A DNA stretch of 64,000 bases from UBA2779 sp965232165. GTDB lineage: Bacteria > Spirochaetota > Spirochaetia > DSM-2461. Shown here piece after piece: positions 35,659-43,611 of this stretch (the first letter of the stretch is position 1; the number at the start of each line of letters is the position of its first letter). The stretch is taken from the NCBI GenBank assembly GCA_965232165.1, contig CBDDOY010000002.1:62001-126000 (forward strand), written 5' to 3'. Under the pieces are notes generated by a model that did not search any database, was not told the DNA's origin, and saw nothing but the letters and a program-made list of their open reading frames with translations. Position numbers and translations under genes: made by a program.

Positions 35659-35704
35659 GTCCAGTTTGGGCGGTGTCCAATAATATGTCAGATAAGTCAG
35701 AGCC

Positions 35705-36886
35705 GTGAGCACTATAGCAGAGGACCTTGCCCATATTGGTACTTTTGCGAGCCTGTCAGAGGAAGATAGAATTGCTATTGCAAGTATTTGTCATCCTCTA
35801 ACAATGCAGAAAAATAGCATCTTAGCAAGGGAAGAACTTGATGCCGATAGACTGTTCGCATTACTTGATGGCAAGGTTGGAATCTGGGTTGAGTATGGAA
35901 CCCTCGCGGCTGATTTGATTGCAATTACAGAAGCTCCAAGCCTCGTTGGAGAGATGAGTGTTGCCGATGAGCTTCCCCGCAGCGCGACGATTGTCGCCCT
36001 CACTGATATCAACGGATATTCTATTGAAGCCGATGCTTTCCGCCAGTTGCTGAGAGAGAGGGGAGCGATTGCCCTGGCTTTGATGAAGGGATTGTCCCGC
36101 ATCGTTCGCAGTAGCAATGACAGTTTCATTAGTGAATTGCGCAAGCGCAATAATGAACTCATCATGACTAATAATTATTTGAAAAAGGCCCAGAAACAGC
36201 TTCTCATCAAGGAACGTTTATCGAGTTTGGGGAAGGTTGCATCAATGATTATGCATGATTTGCGAAATCCTCTGTCGGTTATAAAGGCCTATGCCGATAT
36301 GTTAGAACTCCAACTGGATGGGGACGGAAGTGATTCAAATGAACTTAAGCGCTGCACTTCCCAGATTCGCCGTGAAACTATAAGACTCACCGGATTAACC
36401 AATGAATGGCTGGACTATTCACAGGGTGAAATACACTTAGATTACTCTCCCACTAAACCCGAGGCTCTTTTTGATCAGCTTAGAGAGAGTATCGGGGCTG
36501 CTTCCAAAGCAAAGAATGTGTCTGTTGCCTGGAATAATGAGTTTTCAGGTGTCGTCCTGCTCGATAATGACCGAATGCTGAGGGTGCTTATCAATCTTTA
36601 TGATAATGCTTTGAAGGCATGCCCAAAACTTGGCAATATAACTATCTCTGCACTGAGGGTAGATGATGGACTGAGCTTAGTTGTCCAGGATGACGGGATT
36701 GGAATGGATAAGGAAACCACAGAACATGTTTTTGATCCATTTTACACAAGGTCCACTCATGGGGGGACTGGATTGGGGATGCACATTGTCAAAACCATCG
36801 TCGAGGCTCATAAAGGGACAGTGAAAATAAAAAGCGAACTAAATCAGGGAACTGAAGTCTCCATATACCTCCCTAATCACATATAG
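35705..36886 (+). CDS. Histidine kinase with N-terminal cyclic-nucleotide-binding domain
   Basis: A 393-residue soluble sensor kinase. Residues 15-140 are a cAMP-receptor-type domain (FASLSEEDRIAIASI, LDGKVGIWVEYG, LVGEMSVADELPRSATIVAL), followed by a short coiled coil (KRNNELIMTNNYLKKAQKQL) and a HisKA domain with the phosphorylated H184 in MHDLRNPLSVIKAY. The ATPase has LINLYDNALKA (N), DDGIGMD (G1) and GGTGLGMHIV (G2). No membrane segment and no receiver domain is present, and no response regulator lies nearby, so the partner is unknown. GTG 35705 is the start. Its place behind the flaA pair hints at a motility-linked input, but the 46-bp gap leaves cotranscription open. Confidence 0.88.
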   Translation: MSTIAEDLAHIGTFASLSEEDRIAIASICHPLTMQKNSILAREELDADRLFALLDGKVGIWVEYGTLAADLIAITEAPSLVGEMSVADELPRSATIVALTDINGYSIEADAFRQLLRERGAIALALMKGLSRIVRSSNDSFISELRKRNNELIMTNNYLKKAQKQLLIKERLSSLGKVASMIMHDLRNPLSVIKAYADMLELQLDGDGSDSNELKRCTSQIRRETIRLTGLTNEWLDYSQGEIHLDYSPTKPEALFDQLRESIGAASKAKNVSVAWNNEFSGVVLLDNDRMLRVLINLYDNALKACPKLGNITISALRVDDGLSLVVQDDGIGMDKETTEHVFDPFYTRSTHGGTGLGMHIVKTIVEAHKGTVKIKSELNQGTEVSIYLPNHI

Positions 36887-36910
36887 AGAACAATCGGCGG
36901 GCATTGCTAT

Positions 36911-37073
36911 GGGGCACCTCTAAAAAACCCATTTAGTTCTTGACTCGATCTTTTCCGCCGCTACTGCGTTGTCAAAATACTTACGCAGCTTAAGCTACGC
37001 CCTTAGCTTTTGCCGCCTTGTATCGACAAAAATTTCTTCGTCAATTTCCTAAAGCTGTTTTTTAGAGGTGCCC
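36911..37073 (-). mobile_element. MITE-like element, copy 1
   Basis: A 163-bp non-coding element with ends GGGGCACCTCTAAAAAA and its inverse TTTTTTAGAGGTGCCC. Reverse-complemented, it matches copy 2 (52821-52984) over nearly its whole length, and copy 3 (54010-54171) over both ends. It holds no frame that could code a transposase. Short AT-rich flanks (TAT on both sides) may be a target duplication. Confidence 0.8.
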
Positions 37074-37388
37074 TATAGGTTATATTGCCAGCCCGTGGGT
37101 GTCATAGCCAAGATCAAGGGCCCGGCGGGCTGTTTTCTAGCTGGAAGAAAAATAATGAAAGCCCCCTTGCCGACATGATGATTCTCCTATGAACTTCAGG
37201 ATTCGGTCGTCGGCATCTCGATTATGTTGGAGAAGACCCATCTCAAAACCGCATCAATGTCCGCGCCCTTCCGTTCGGCATGGAACTGCATGGAAACGCG
37301 TGTCAGAATCACTGGAAGAGCTGTGAAAGTGGTGTTTCACCGGTTTTCAAACAGGCCTATATTGTCGAGACGTGTTTAGAGATGTCCC
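37074..37388. other. Non-coding interval with a degenerate element end
   Basis: No gene is supported here. Near 37372-37388, GTGTTTAGAGATGTCCC resembles the right end of the MITE (GTTTTTTAGAGGTGCCC), so a longer decayed element may span 36911-37388. On the minus strand a short open piece (about 37196-37345) could be a remnant of an unidentified gene. Confidence 0.4.
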
Positions 37389-38471
37389 TTAATTTCTTCC
37401 CACTGCATTGAGGCTTTCAAATGCTTCAACAACACGATTGACAAAGGATTGCTGTCCCTTTCTAAGCCACACTCTCGGATCATAGAATTTCTTGTTTGGT
37501 GAATCCTGACCCTTGGGATTACCTAATTGGCCTTGAAGATAAGCTTCGTTTTCTTTGTAGTGATCCAATACTCCTTTCCAAGTGGCCCATTGGGTATCCG
37601 TATCAATGTTCATCTTCACGACTCCATAACCGATAGCCTCACGGATTTCTGCCTGGGAGGAACCTGATCCTCCGTGAAAAACATAAGTGATAGGCTTGCT
37701 GTTATTCAATTCATGCTTATCAGCAATGTATTTCTGCCCCTTTTCAAGAATTGATGGGGTAAGCTTGACATTTCCGGGTTTGTAAACTCCATGCACATTG
37801 CCAAAGGCCGCAGCAATCGTGAAATTAGGGCTGATTTTTTTCAATTCCATGTAGGCATAATCGATTTCTTCCGGCTTGGAGTAAAGGTCTTCGATATTGC
37901 GGCTGCTGTTGTCTACTCCGTCTTCTTCCCCGCCGGTAATACCTAATTCCATTTCTAAGAACATCCCCAAGGCACTGACACGTCTGAGATATTCACCGGT
38001 CATTTGGACATTGTCTTCGAGGGGTTCTTCTGAGAGATCTACCATGTGGGAGCTGTAAAGTGGTTTTCCATTGGCCTGGAAATACTCTTCACCAATATCC
38101 AAGAGGCTGTCGAGCCAAGGCAGAATTCTTTTTGCACAATGATCGGTATGGAGAACCACGGGAATCCCGTAGGCTTCGGCTATTTGGTGAACATGGAGTG
38201 CGGCGCATGTGGCTCCGATGACATCATTACGACCGGCGGCAGGTTTAAGGCCCTTGCCCGCAAAAAACACCGCTCCGCCATTTGAGAACTGAATAATGAC
38301 CGGTGAATTTACTTTCACGGCGGCCTCAAGAACACCATTAATGGATTCGGTGTTTATACAATTAACAGCCGGAAGGGCAAAGCCTTCACTCTTGCATATC
38401 TCATAGAGCGTTTTCAGGTCGTCGCCATGGACGACTCCCGGCTTAATAAAATCAAGAACTTTCTGACTCAT
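37389..38471 (-). CDS. fba: Class II fructose-bisphosphate aldolase
   Basis: A 360-residue FbaA-type aldolase, which splits fructose 1,6-bisphosphate in glycolysis. The start at 38471 has AAGGAGA upstream; the frame is open to 38543 but without a site. Zinc and active-site motifs are intact: PAVNCINTESINGVLEAA, VIIQFSNGGAVFFAGKG, VVLHTDHCAKRILPWLD, ELGITGGEEDGVDNS, FHGGSGS and GVVKMNIDTDTQWA. It belongs to the E. coli FbaA class rather than the shorter GatY class. It lies close to the flaA genes, as I recall for T. pallidum. It is divergent from the tRNA gene. Confidence 0.95.
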   Translation of the reverse strand: MSQKVLDFIKPGVVHGDDLKTLYEICKSEGFALPAVNCINTESINGVLEAAVKVNSPVIIQFSNGGAVFFAGKGLKPAAGRNDVIGATCAALHVHQIAEAYGIPVVLHTDHCAKRILPWLDSLLDIGEEYFQANGKPLYSSHMVDLSEEPLEDNVQMTGEYLRRVSALGMFLEMELGITGGEEDGVDNSSRNIEDLYSKPEEIDYAYMELKKISPNFTIAAAFGNVHGVYKPGNVKLTPSILEKGQKYIADKHELNNSKPITYVFHGGSGSSQAEIREAIGYGVVKMNIDTDTQWATWKGVLDHYKENEAYLQGQLGNPKGQDSPNKKFYDPRVWLRKGQQSFVNRVVEAFESLNAVGRN

Positions 38472-38510
38472 TGTCTTCTCCTTAGAATGAATACTAGAGA
38501 TTAATGCGTG

Positions 38511-38540
38511 TTGACACAAGACTATAATATGGTTTAACCT
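38511..38540 (+). promoter_or_regulatory. Possible promoter for tRNA-Leu
   Basis: TTGACA (38511-38516) is a perfect -35 box; the best -10 candidate at 18-bp spacing is TAACCT (38535-38540), 15 bp before the tRNA. The close TATAAT (38523-38528) is at the wrong distance from this -35. Confidence 0.4.
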
Positions 38541-38555
38541 CATAACTCATTAGTC

Positions 38556-38639
38556 GCCGGCGTGGTGGAATAGGTAGACACAGCAGACTTAAAATCTGCC
38601 GGCACTCATGCCGTGCCGGTTCAAGTCCGGCCGCCGGTA
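38556..38639 (+). tRNA. tRNA-Leu (UAA anticodon)
   Basis: An 84-nt class II tRNA. Acceptor GCCGGCG pairs with CGCCGGT (the first pair is G:U, as in E. coli tRNA-Leu(UAA)); the anticodon stem is GCAGA/TCTGC with loop CTTAAAA, anticodon TAA at 38590-38592. A long variable arm (CCGGCACTCATGCCG region) and T-arm GCCGG-TTCAAGT-CCGGC follow. The 3' CCA is not encoded. It is divergent from fba and upstream of the ankyrin lipoprotein. Confidence 0.95.
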
Positions 38640-38698
38640 CTTGGTTCCTCTTGGAAAAAGACACACTGCATACTATAATTGTAAACATAGAGTTTGAA

Positions 38699-39769
38699 AT
38701 GCAATACCCAGCCTTATTTCTATCTATTCTTATTCTGCTCACTGCTTCCTGTAGAAGTATGCCTGCTTTCGAGGAGAAGGATTCGGTGCATGGGGGGGAG
38801 GATGCTGCAGCATCGGCGCCGTCACTGGAGCATGTTGTCTCACTTCTCAGACAGGGCCGTGATGAGGCAGTGCAGAATTTGATTCGCAACGGAGAATTAG
38901 ACATGACTTGGACCGATGCAAGTGGGGGCGGGGTACTGCATCATGCTGTCTGGGAGGGGCGAAGGGAAATAGTCCGGGCCCTGATAGATTCCGGAGCCGA
39001 AATCAATGCCGAAAGAAAAAATGGGTTTACTCCTTTACATTGGGCGGCGTATCAGGGCCATCTTGAAATAGCGAATATGCTATTGGATGCGGGGGCTCAG
39101 GTCGATGCCCTGGCTAGCGGAACAACTCCTCTCTACTGGGCTCTCGCATGGAAGAGGAATGATGTCGCAGCCGTACTGATTGAGAGAGGGGCAGACCCCA
39201 TGGTTTCTGGTGACAAGCATCCCAGTCCTCTCGAATGGTATAAATACAAGGTAAACAACCACATTGACGATTTGTATGGCATATACGGTCCTACCGTGCT
39301 CGCCGCTGAACTGGAAGATCCCCATACGTTTGAGTCAGGAATTTCAAGCCAACCGCCATCTTTGGAGACAAGGCTCATGTTCACGAAACTGGCGGAAGAT
39401 GAAAACAGGTGGCTGCTGACGCTTGAATTGAATAACGTCGAAGGAAGCACTGTTTATGGGTTAATTGCCACAGTGGGGATCAATAACTGGCAATTCGATT
39501 TTAATAAGATGTTTTTTGGAAAACTGCCGCCTGGGAAGACTGCCGTCCGCTCTTTGGAGTTTTATAGCACTAGAGCCGTCGATTCAGGACAGGAGTATCC
39601 GTTTTCAGTTTCTTTTCAGGAGGCAAACAGCAGTGTTCTTCCGGCAATAAAGGGTGTATTCAAAGGCCAGAATTCTGAGTTAGTATTCAGTCATTCCGAA
39701 TTGGGGACTCAGGAGAGGGTTAACATTTCTCAAGAACATGGGTATATCCGGGGTATTGAAGATCGTTGA
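38699..39769 (+). CDS. Ankyrin-repeat lipoprotein
   Basis: A 356-residue lipoprotein; the signal peptide ends ILLTASCRS. After a short linker, three to four ankyrin repeats follow (SGGGVLHHAVWEGRREIV, NGFTPLHWAAYQGHLEIA, GTTPLYWALAWKRNDVAA), then a beta-rich C-terminal domain of about 150 residues that I do not recognise. ATG 38699 is preferred over 38651 because it places the signal sequence at the N-terminus. It opens a run of three envelope genes (to 41550). Ankyrin repeats bind proteins; targets unknown. Confidence 0.78.
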   Translation: MQYPALFLSILILLTASCRSMPAFEEKDSVHGGEDAAASAPSLEHVVSLLRQGRDEAVQNLIRNGELDMTWTDASGGGVLHHAVWEGRREIVRALIDSGAEINAERKNGFTPLHWAAYQGHLEIANMLLDAGAQVDALASGTTPLYWALAWKRNDVAAVLIERGADPMVSGDKHPSPLEWYKYKVNNHIDDLYGIYGPTVLAAELEDPHTFESGISSQPPSLETRLMFTKLAEDENRWLLTLELNNVEGSTVYGLIATVGINNWQFDFNKMFFGKLPPGKTAVRSLEFYSTRAVDSGQEYPFSVSFQEANSSVLPAIKGVFKGQNSELVFSHSELGTQERVNISQEHGYIRGIEDR

Positions 39770-39790
39770 GAACACAGTTGTAGGAAATCC

Positions 39791-40351
39791 ATGGTTTCAA
39801 TTATTTCGAGAAAAATTGTACTTACTTGTATAACTCTGATGATTCAGCAGGGATTGATGTCACAGATGCTGCCTGCCGATCTTCAAGCTGCGGTTGATAT
39901 TGAGAATTCTGTGCCCAGTGAGATAAGACTAAGTACGATGATGAATTTAAGGGCAAGTCAAGAACTTGTTCTGGCAGAACTCTATGAGCAGCATGAATCA
40001 CTGAAAAAAGCCATAAGAGACTTCGAGAAACGTAAGAAGCTGCACAGAATCGTTGGATGGATGTCTATTCCACTCGGAGCTGTTGCCGAAGGGTTTGCAA
40101 CATATTACCTCGCCGATGCTTTGTCTGCACATCAGCTATATGTCGATTCTACAATTACTTCGGATATTCAATCATATCGTCAAAGAGTTGAGCTTGGGCA
40201 TACCGCCGCCTCTATTCTGGGAGGAGTTGGATTTGGGCTGGCAGGTTTTGGAGTCATAATGCTGTTGACAGTTCCCGACCGGGAAAAGTTGGAAATAAAA
40301 TATCGGGATGTCGGCGAAAGAATCTTGCATCTGGAGAAAAAACTACGATGA
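39791..40351 (+). CDS. Membrane-associated coiled-coil protein
   Basis: A 186-residue protein with an N-terminal signal or anchor (ISRKIVLTCITLMIQQGLM), a charged helical stretch (ELYEQHESLKKAIRDFEKRKK), and two hydrophobic segments (GWMSIPLGAVAEGFATYYLA; ILGGVGFGLAGFGVIMLLTV) followed by a final coiled coil. I recognise no family. Its stop overlaps the start of the next lipoprotein gene by 4 bp, so the two are coupled. Confidence 0.6.
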   Translation: MVSIISRKIVLTCITLMIQQGLMSQMLPADLQAAVDIENSVPSEIRLSTMMNLRASQELVLAELYEQHESLKKAIRDFEKRKKLHRIVGWMSIPLGAVAEGFATYYLADALSAHQLYVDSTITSDIQSYRQRVELGHTAASILGGVGFGLAGFGVIMLLTVPDREKLEIKYRDVGERILHLEKKLR

Positions 40352-41550
40352 AATTCTTATGGCTTGGGGTGTCCGGGCTTGTCTTTCTGTCTTGCTTTCC
40401 CTTCACTAATCCTCTTGATCCCCTATCCTCTGAGTATATAGGTTTCCCCTCTTCTGACCGTGATGGTGATGGAATTGGTTCATATAGAGATGCGGATGAC
40501 TTCCATCTCATCTCACCGGAGCAAGATACGGTGATTATCGAGAATCAGGTAACCTTAAAGTGTTCGGTGTTTGATCCGAGTTACAACAGCCGGTACCATT
40601 TCCAAGTCTCCACAAGTTATCAGGAACTTATAAAGGGCTCTTTCGTTTATGAAGCCGAACTCGAATCCCCTGCCTATGAGATAGGAGATCTTCTTGATCT
40701 TCATTTGGGGAAAACCCTCTATTGGCGAGCGCGGGGCTTTGCAGATACGGAATGGAGTGAGTGGACTGATGCCCTGAAGGTGTTTGTACGAAAGCAATTG
40801 GCCGGGACTTTTACATATACGCCTATTCTTAGAGCTGTCGGAAGCTTCCCCGCCGAGAGCAGTCCAATATGGCAAGGAGCTTTGCCGGATCAGACAGGAG
40901 ACTATTCCATTCATCCGGATCTCCCTATTGGAATAAGTCTGGAAGAGACGACTGGGAAAATATCTCTTGATTCCGCTATAGATGAATTAAGCGATGTTAC
41001 ATACACTGTTTCGGTAGCCGGTTCAGAGAAGTATTTCGGAACTGTCACGGGAACTTTGCGGATTGTCCTCCACAAAAAATATGAGATAGGTGATACAGGA
41101 CTCGCCGGCGGACTTGTCTTCCATGTTAAACCGGACTATTCAGATGGATGGCGTTATCTGGAATCCGCGCCCTCCGATCAAAGCTCAGGAATTTCCTGGG
41201 GGGCAATGAGCACTTCTCTTGGAGCATCTTCTACAGATATTGGTTCAGGCACCAAGAACACTCAGCAAATTGTTAGCGGATTGAGCAGTGGAACCTATGC
41301 CGCACATCTCTGTGCCAATCTTGCTCTAGGCGGCTTCCAAGACTGGTTTTTGCCATCCAAGGAAGAATTAAACGAATTATATGCTCATCTTTACCTGAAG
41401 TCGCTTGGAGATTTCTCTCCTGCATCTTATTGGTCTTCATCAGAAGTTAATTCGGACGAGACTTGGCATCAGCGCTTTGGAGACAGTGGTTACCAGTATA
41501 AAACCAATAAGTACCAACTGCATCGTGTGCGGGCCATTCGGGCTTTTTAG
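40348..41550 (+). CDS. Lipoprotein with C-terminal DUF1566-like domain
   Basis: A 400-residue lipoprotein; the signal peptide ends GLVFLSCFP. An N-terminal calcium-like loop (DRDGDGIGSYRDADD), an Ig/fibronectin-like part and an Ig-like strand region (YTVSVAGSEKYFGTVTGTL) lead to a C-terminal DUF1566-type domain: ALGGFQDWFLPSKEELNELY, YWSSSE, then YQLHRVRAIRAF at the very end. This domain is common in secreted and surface proteins of spirochaetes and others, with unknown ligand. It overlaps the preceding gene by 4 bp (40348-40351). The IS island begins just after it. Confidence 0.78.
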   Translation: MKFLWLGVSGLVFLSCFPFTNPLDPLSSEYIGFPSSDRDGDGIGSYRDADDFHLISPEQDTVIIENQVTLKCSVFDPSYNSRYHFQVSTSYQELIKGSFVYEAELESPAYEIGDLLDLHLGKTLYWRARGFADTEWSEWTDALKVFVRKQLAGTFTYTPILRAVGSFPAESSPIWQGALPDQTGDYSIHPDLPIGISLEETTGKISLDSAIDELSDVTYTVSVAGSEKYFGTVTGTLRIVLHKKYEIGDTGLAGGLVFHVKPDYSDGWRYLESAPSDQSSGISWGAMSTSLGASSTDIGSGTKNTQQIVSGLSSGTYAAHLCANLALGGFQDWFLPSKEELNELYAHLYLKSLGDFSPASYWSSSEVNSDETWHQRFGDSGYQYKTNKYQLHRVRAIRAF

Positions 41551-41602
41551 GGTTCAAAGCCTGCAAGAGTGTTTGCTTTCTTGAATCAGTCAGAAACAGC
41601 AC

Positions 41603-41796
41603 TTACGGCACCGCCATGTATCTGCCGATCAAAGATATCGCTGCAAAGGCTGCCCTGTGCCGCTGTCTCCTGGGGCTAAGCGGAAAATATGATATTCGAC
41701 TCAAACCCTCAAAAAGTATTGGCGGCGGCCTATCTATCAAGGAATAGATCAGCAACGATAACGTCATCACCATTATACGCTGTGGTTTCTTTAAGT
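41603..41796 (-). pseudogene. IS4/IS1634-like transposase, C-terminal remnant
   Basis: About 65 residues on the minus strand beginning YLKKPQRIMVMTLSLLIYSL resemble the C-terminal KKPxRI...LxxYxL segment of IS4/IS1634-type transposases; the rest (IDRPPPILFEGL) is decayed. It is read in frame with the next remnant only because another element ended there. Confidence 0.5.
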
Positions 41797-42040
41797 AGGG
41801 CTTGTTGAAAAAGTCATCACGCCACCTTCTTCCTACGGATTTTATAGGTTTCTTAATCGCGCTTATCTCATCTTCTACCATTTTATCCAAGTTCATAACG
41901 ATGGCCGTGATTCGTATCTCACATTCACTGGTAACTGCCAACTTCGCTTTTATCTTACCCATCCCATATCGTCTTTTACCAACACCGAATCGTCCTGGTA
42001 CGGGTTCAGGACATAGGTAACAGATTTCAAGGTTCAGAAG
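41797..42040 (-). pseudogene. IS5/IS1182-like transposase, C-terminal remnant with element end
   Basis: The minus-strand frame reads FGVGKRRYGMGKIKAKLA, then SECEIRITAIVMNLDKM, the typical end of IS5/IS1182-type transposases. About 50 bp after it is an inverted-repeat end, ACTTTTTCAACAAGCCCT (41797-41814 on the minus strand), very like the ends at 54345 and 56726. The 5' part of the gene is missing beyond 42040, where a GACATAGGTAACA end lies. Confidence 0.55.
42004..42022 (+). repeat. Solo IS-end-like repeat (GTTCAGGACATAGGTAACA)
   Basis: GTTCAGGACATAGGTAACA matches the core found twice at 1079-1124 and inverted at 52162-52188. It lies at the broken edge of a transposase remnant and 70 bp from the IS1182 left end. 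Confidence 0.55.
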
Positions 42041-42132
42041 AGGCATCACACCCCACTTTTTGCGGAGGTAAGTTTTTCTGATTGAAAGGCTTGGGGCTGT
42101 GTCAGAAACAAATTACACAGTAAACTGAACAC

Positions 42133-43611
42133 ATGAAGTTCCGACCCTACGAAATGAATCAACAATTGCTACTACCTCCAAGCCTGAGCGAATTGATAGA
42201 CCAAGACGATTCCGTCAGAGTTGTCAGCCGGGTTGTTGATCAGCTAGACCGCAGGATTCTGTGCAAACCTTTTAAGGGGGAGCGCGGCTGTCCACCCTAT
42301 GATCCATGTATGATGATGAAACTTCTGCTCTACGGCTATACCCAAGGGATATACTCCTGCCGCAAACTGGAGAAAGCGGTTAAAAGGGATATCAACTTTA
42401 TGTGGATTTGTGCATTCCAGCGTCCAGATTTTATTACGATTAATCGATTTCGGGGAAAGTATTTCAAAGAGATTCTGGGAGAAGTTTTTGCCGAAGTCGC
42501 TCTAATACTGTTGGAAGAAGGATACATTAAAGAAGAAGATTATTTTGTCGATGGCACGAAAGTGAAAGCTGATGCGAACAAATTCAAGGCGGTCTGGAAA
42601 AAGAACAGTGAGCGATACAAGGAACTGGCTCATCAGAGGGCATCAGAAATAATCAATGAAGCCAGCCAACTCAATGATGTGGAGATCCCGCTGGATGCCG
42701 ACCCTGAAGCACTCAATGCTTCGGCAGAGAAGGTTAAAGAGAGTATAGATGAGGATACGGATTCAAGGCCAATCCAGAGGAAAAAGAAGAGTCTGGCCAA
42801 AAAATTGAAAGAGGAATCATCCAAAATAGCTAAATACGAAAAACAGCAAGAAACATTGAGAGAACGCAGCTCATACAGCAAAACAGACGAAGATGCGACT
42901 TTTATGAAGATGAAGAACGATGAAATACTTCCGGCGTATAATTTACAAGTCGGCACCCAGGATGGATTTGTAACTGGAGTAACCGTTCATCAGAATGCCA
43001 ATGACGGCAAGGTCTTTCGAGAACATGTAGAAAGGCGGGCTGAGCTTGGAATTGCCAATCCACAAAATATAATAGCCGATGCGGGTTATGGTTATAGAAA
43101 CAATTATGACTATCTTGAATATAATGGCATGGAGGCCTACATAAAATATCCTGGATATTGGGCAGAAAATAAAAATTCGATGAAATCCCGGTATAAGCAT
43201 TTCAAATTCAAAATGGATGATTCTGGCGAGATTCATTGTCCAGCTGGCTATAAGATGCGGAAAGAAGATGAACTATTACACTTTAATGCCAGTGTATATA
43301 TTTGTGAATTTTGTGGTATATGTCCTAACAAATTGTACTGTATAGGAAGAGATAAAGAACACAAAAGGCTTGAAGTAAATCGACATTATCGACATCAGCA
43401 GAAAAGAGCGAGAAAACTGCTGGAAACGAATACAGGCCGGAGATTATATTCTCGCCGAGCTAATGAGGTTGAAAGTGTATTTGGAGACATGAAACATAAC
43501 CAGAAATTTACACATTTCAGCTTGCGAGGGCTGGAGAACGTGCAAGCAGAGCCTTATCTGTATATGCTTGCGTATAACCTGCGTAGAGTTATTGTCAATA
43601 GTTGTGGATGA
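42133..43611 (+). CDS. IS1182-family transposase
   Basis: A 492-residue DDE transposase. The N-terminal DUF772 helical domain (SVRVVSRVVDQLDRRIL, CPPYDPCMMMKLLLYGY) is followed by RPDFITINRFR, the first catalytic Asp in DYFVDGTKVKADANK, the second in IIADAGYGYRNNYDY, a zinc-finger-like CEFCGICPNKLYC, and the ANEVESVFGDMKHNQKF segment with the catalytic Glu. The C-terminus ends at SCG, the last codons lying in the IS256 end, so the IS256 insertion probably replaced the native last residues. It otherwise looks intact. Confidence 0.9.
   Translation: MKFRPYEMNQQLLLPPSLSELIDQDDSVRVVSRVVDQLDRRILCKPFKGERGCPPYDPCMMMKLLLYGYTQGIYSCRKLEKAVKRDINFMWICAFQRPDFITINRFRGKYFKEILGEVFAEVALILLEEGYIKEEDYFVDGTKVKADANKFKAVWKKNSERYKELAHQRASEIINEASQLNDVEIPLDADPEALNASAEKVKESIDEDTDSRPIQRKKKSLAKKLKEESSKIAKYEKQQETLRERSSYSKTDEDATFMKMKNDEILPAYNLQVGTQDGFVTGVTVHQNANDGKVFREHVERRAELGIANPQNIIADAGYGYRNNYDYLEYNGMEAYIKYPGYWAENKNSMKSRYKHFKFKMDDSGEIHCPAGYKMRKEDELLHFNASVYICEFCGICPNKLYCIGRDKEHKRLEVNRHYRHQQKRARKLLETNTGRRLYSRRANEVESVFGDMKHNQKFTHFSLRGLENVQAEPYLYMLAYNLRRVIVNSCG

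Noticed and set aside
38523..38528. TATAAT near the TTGACA before tRNA-Leu
   Set aside because: Only six bases separate the two boxes, too close to work as one promoter.
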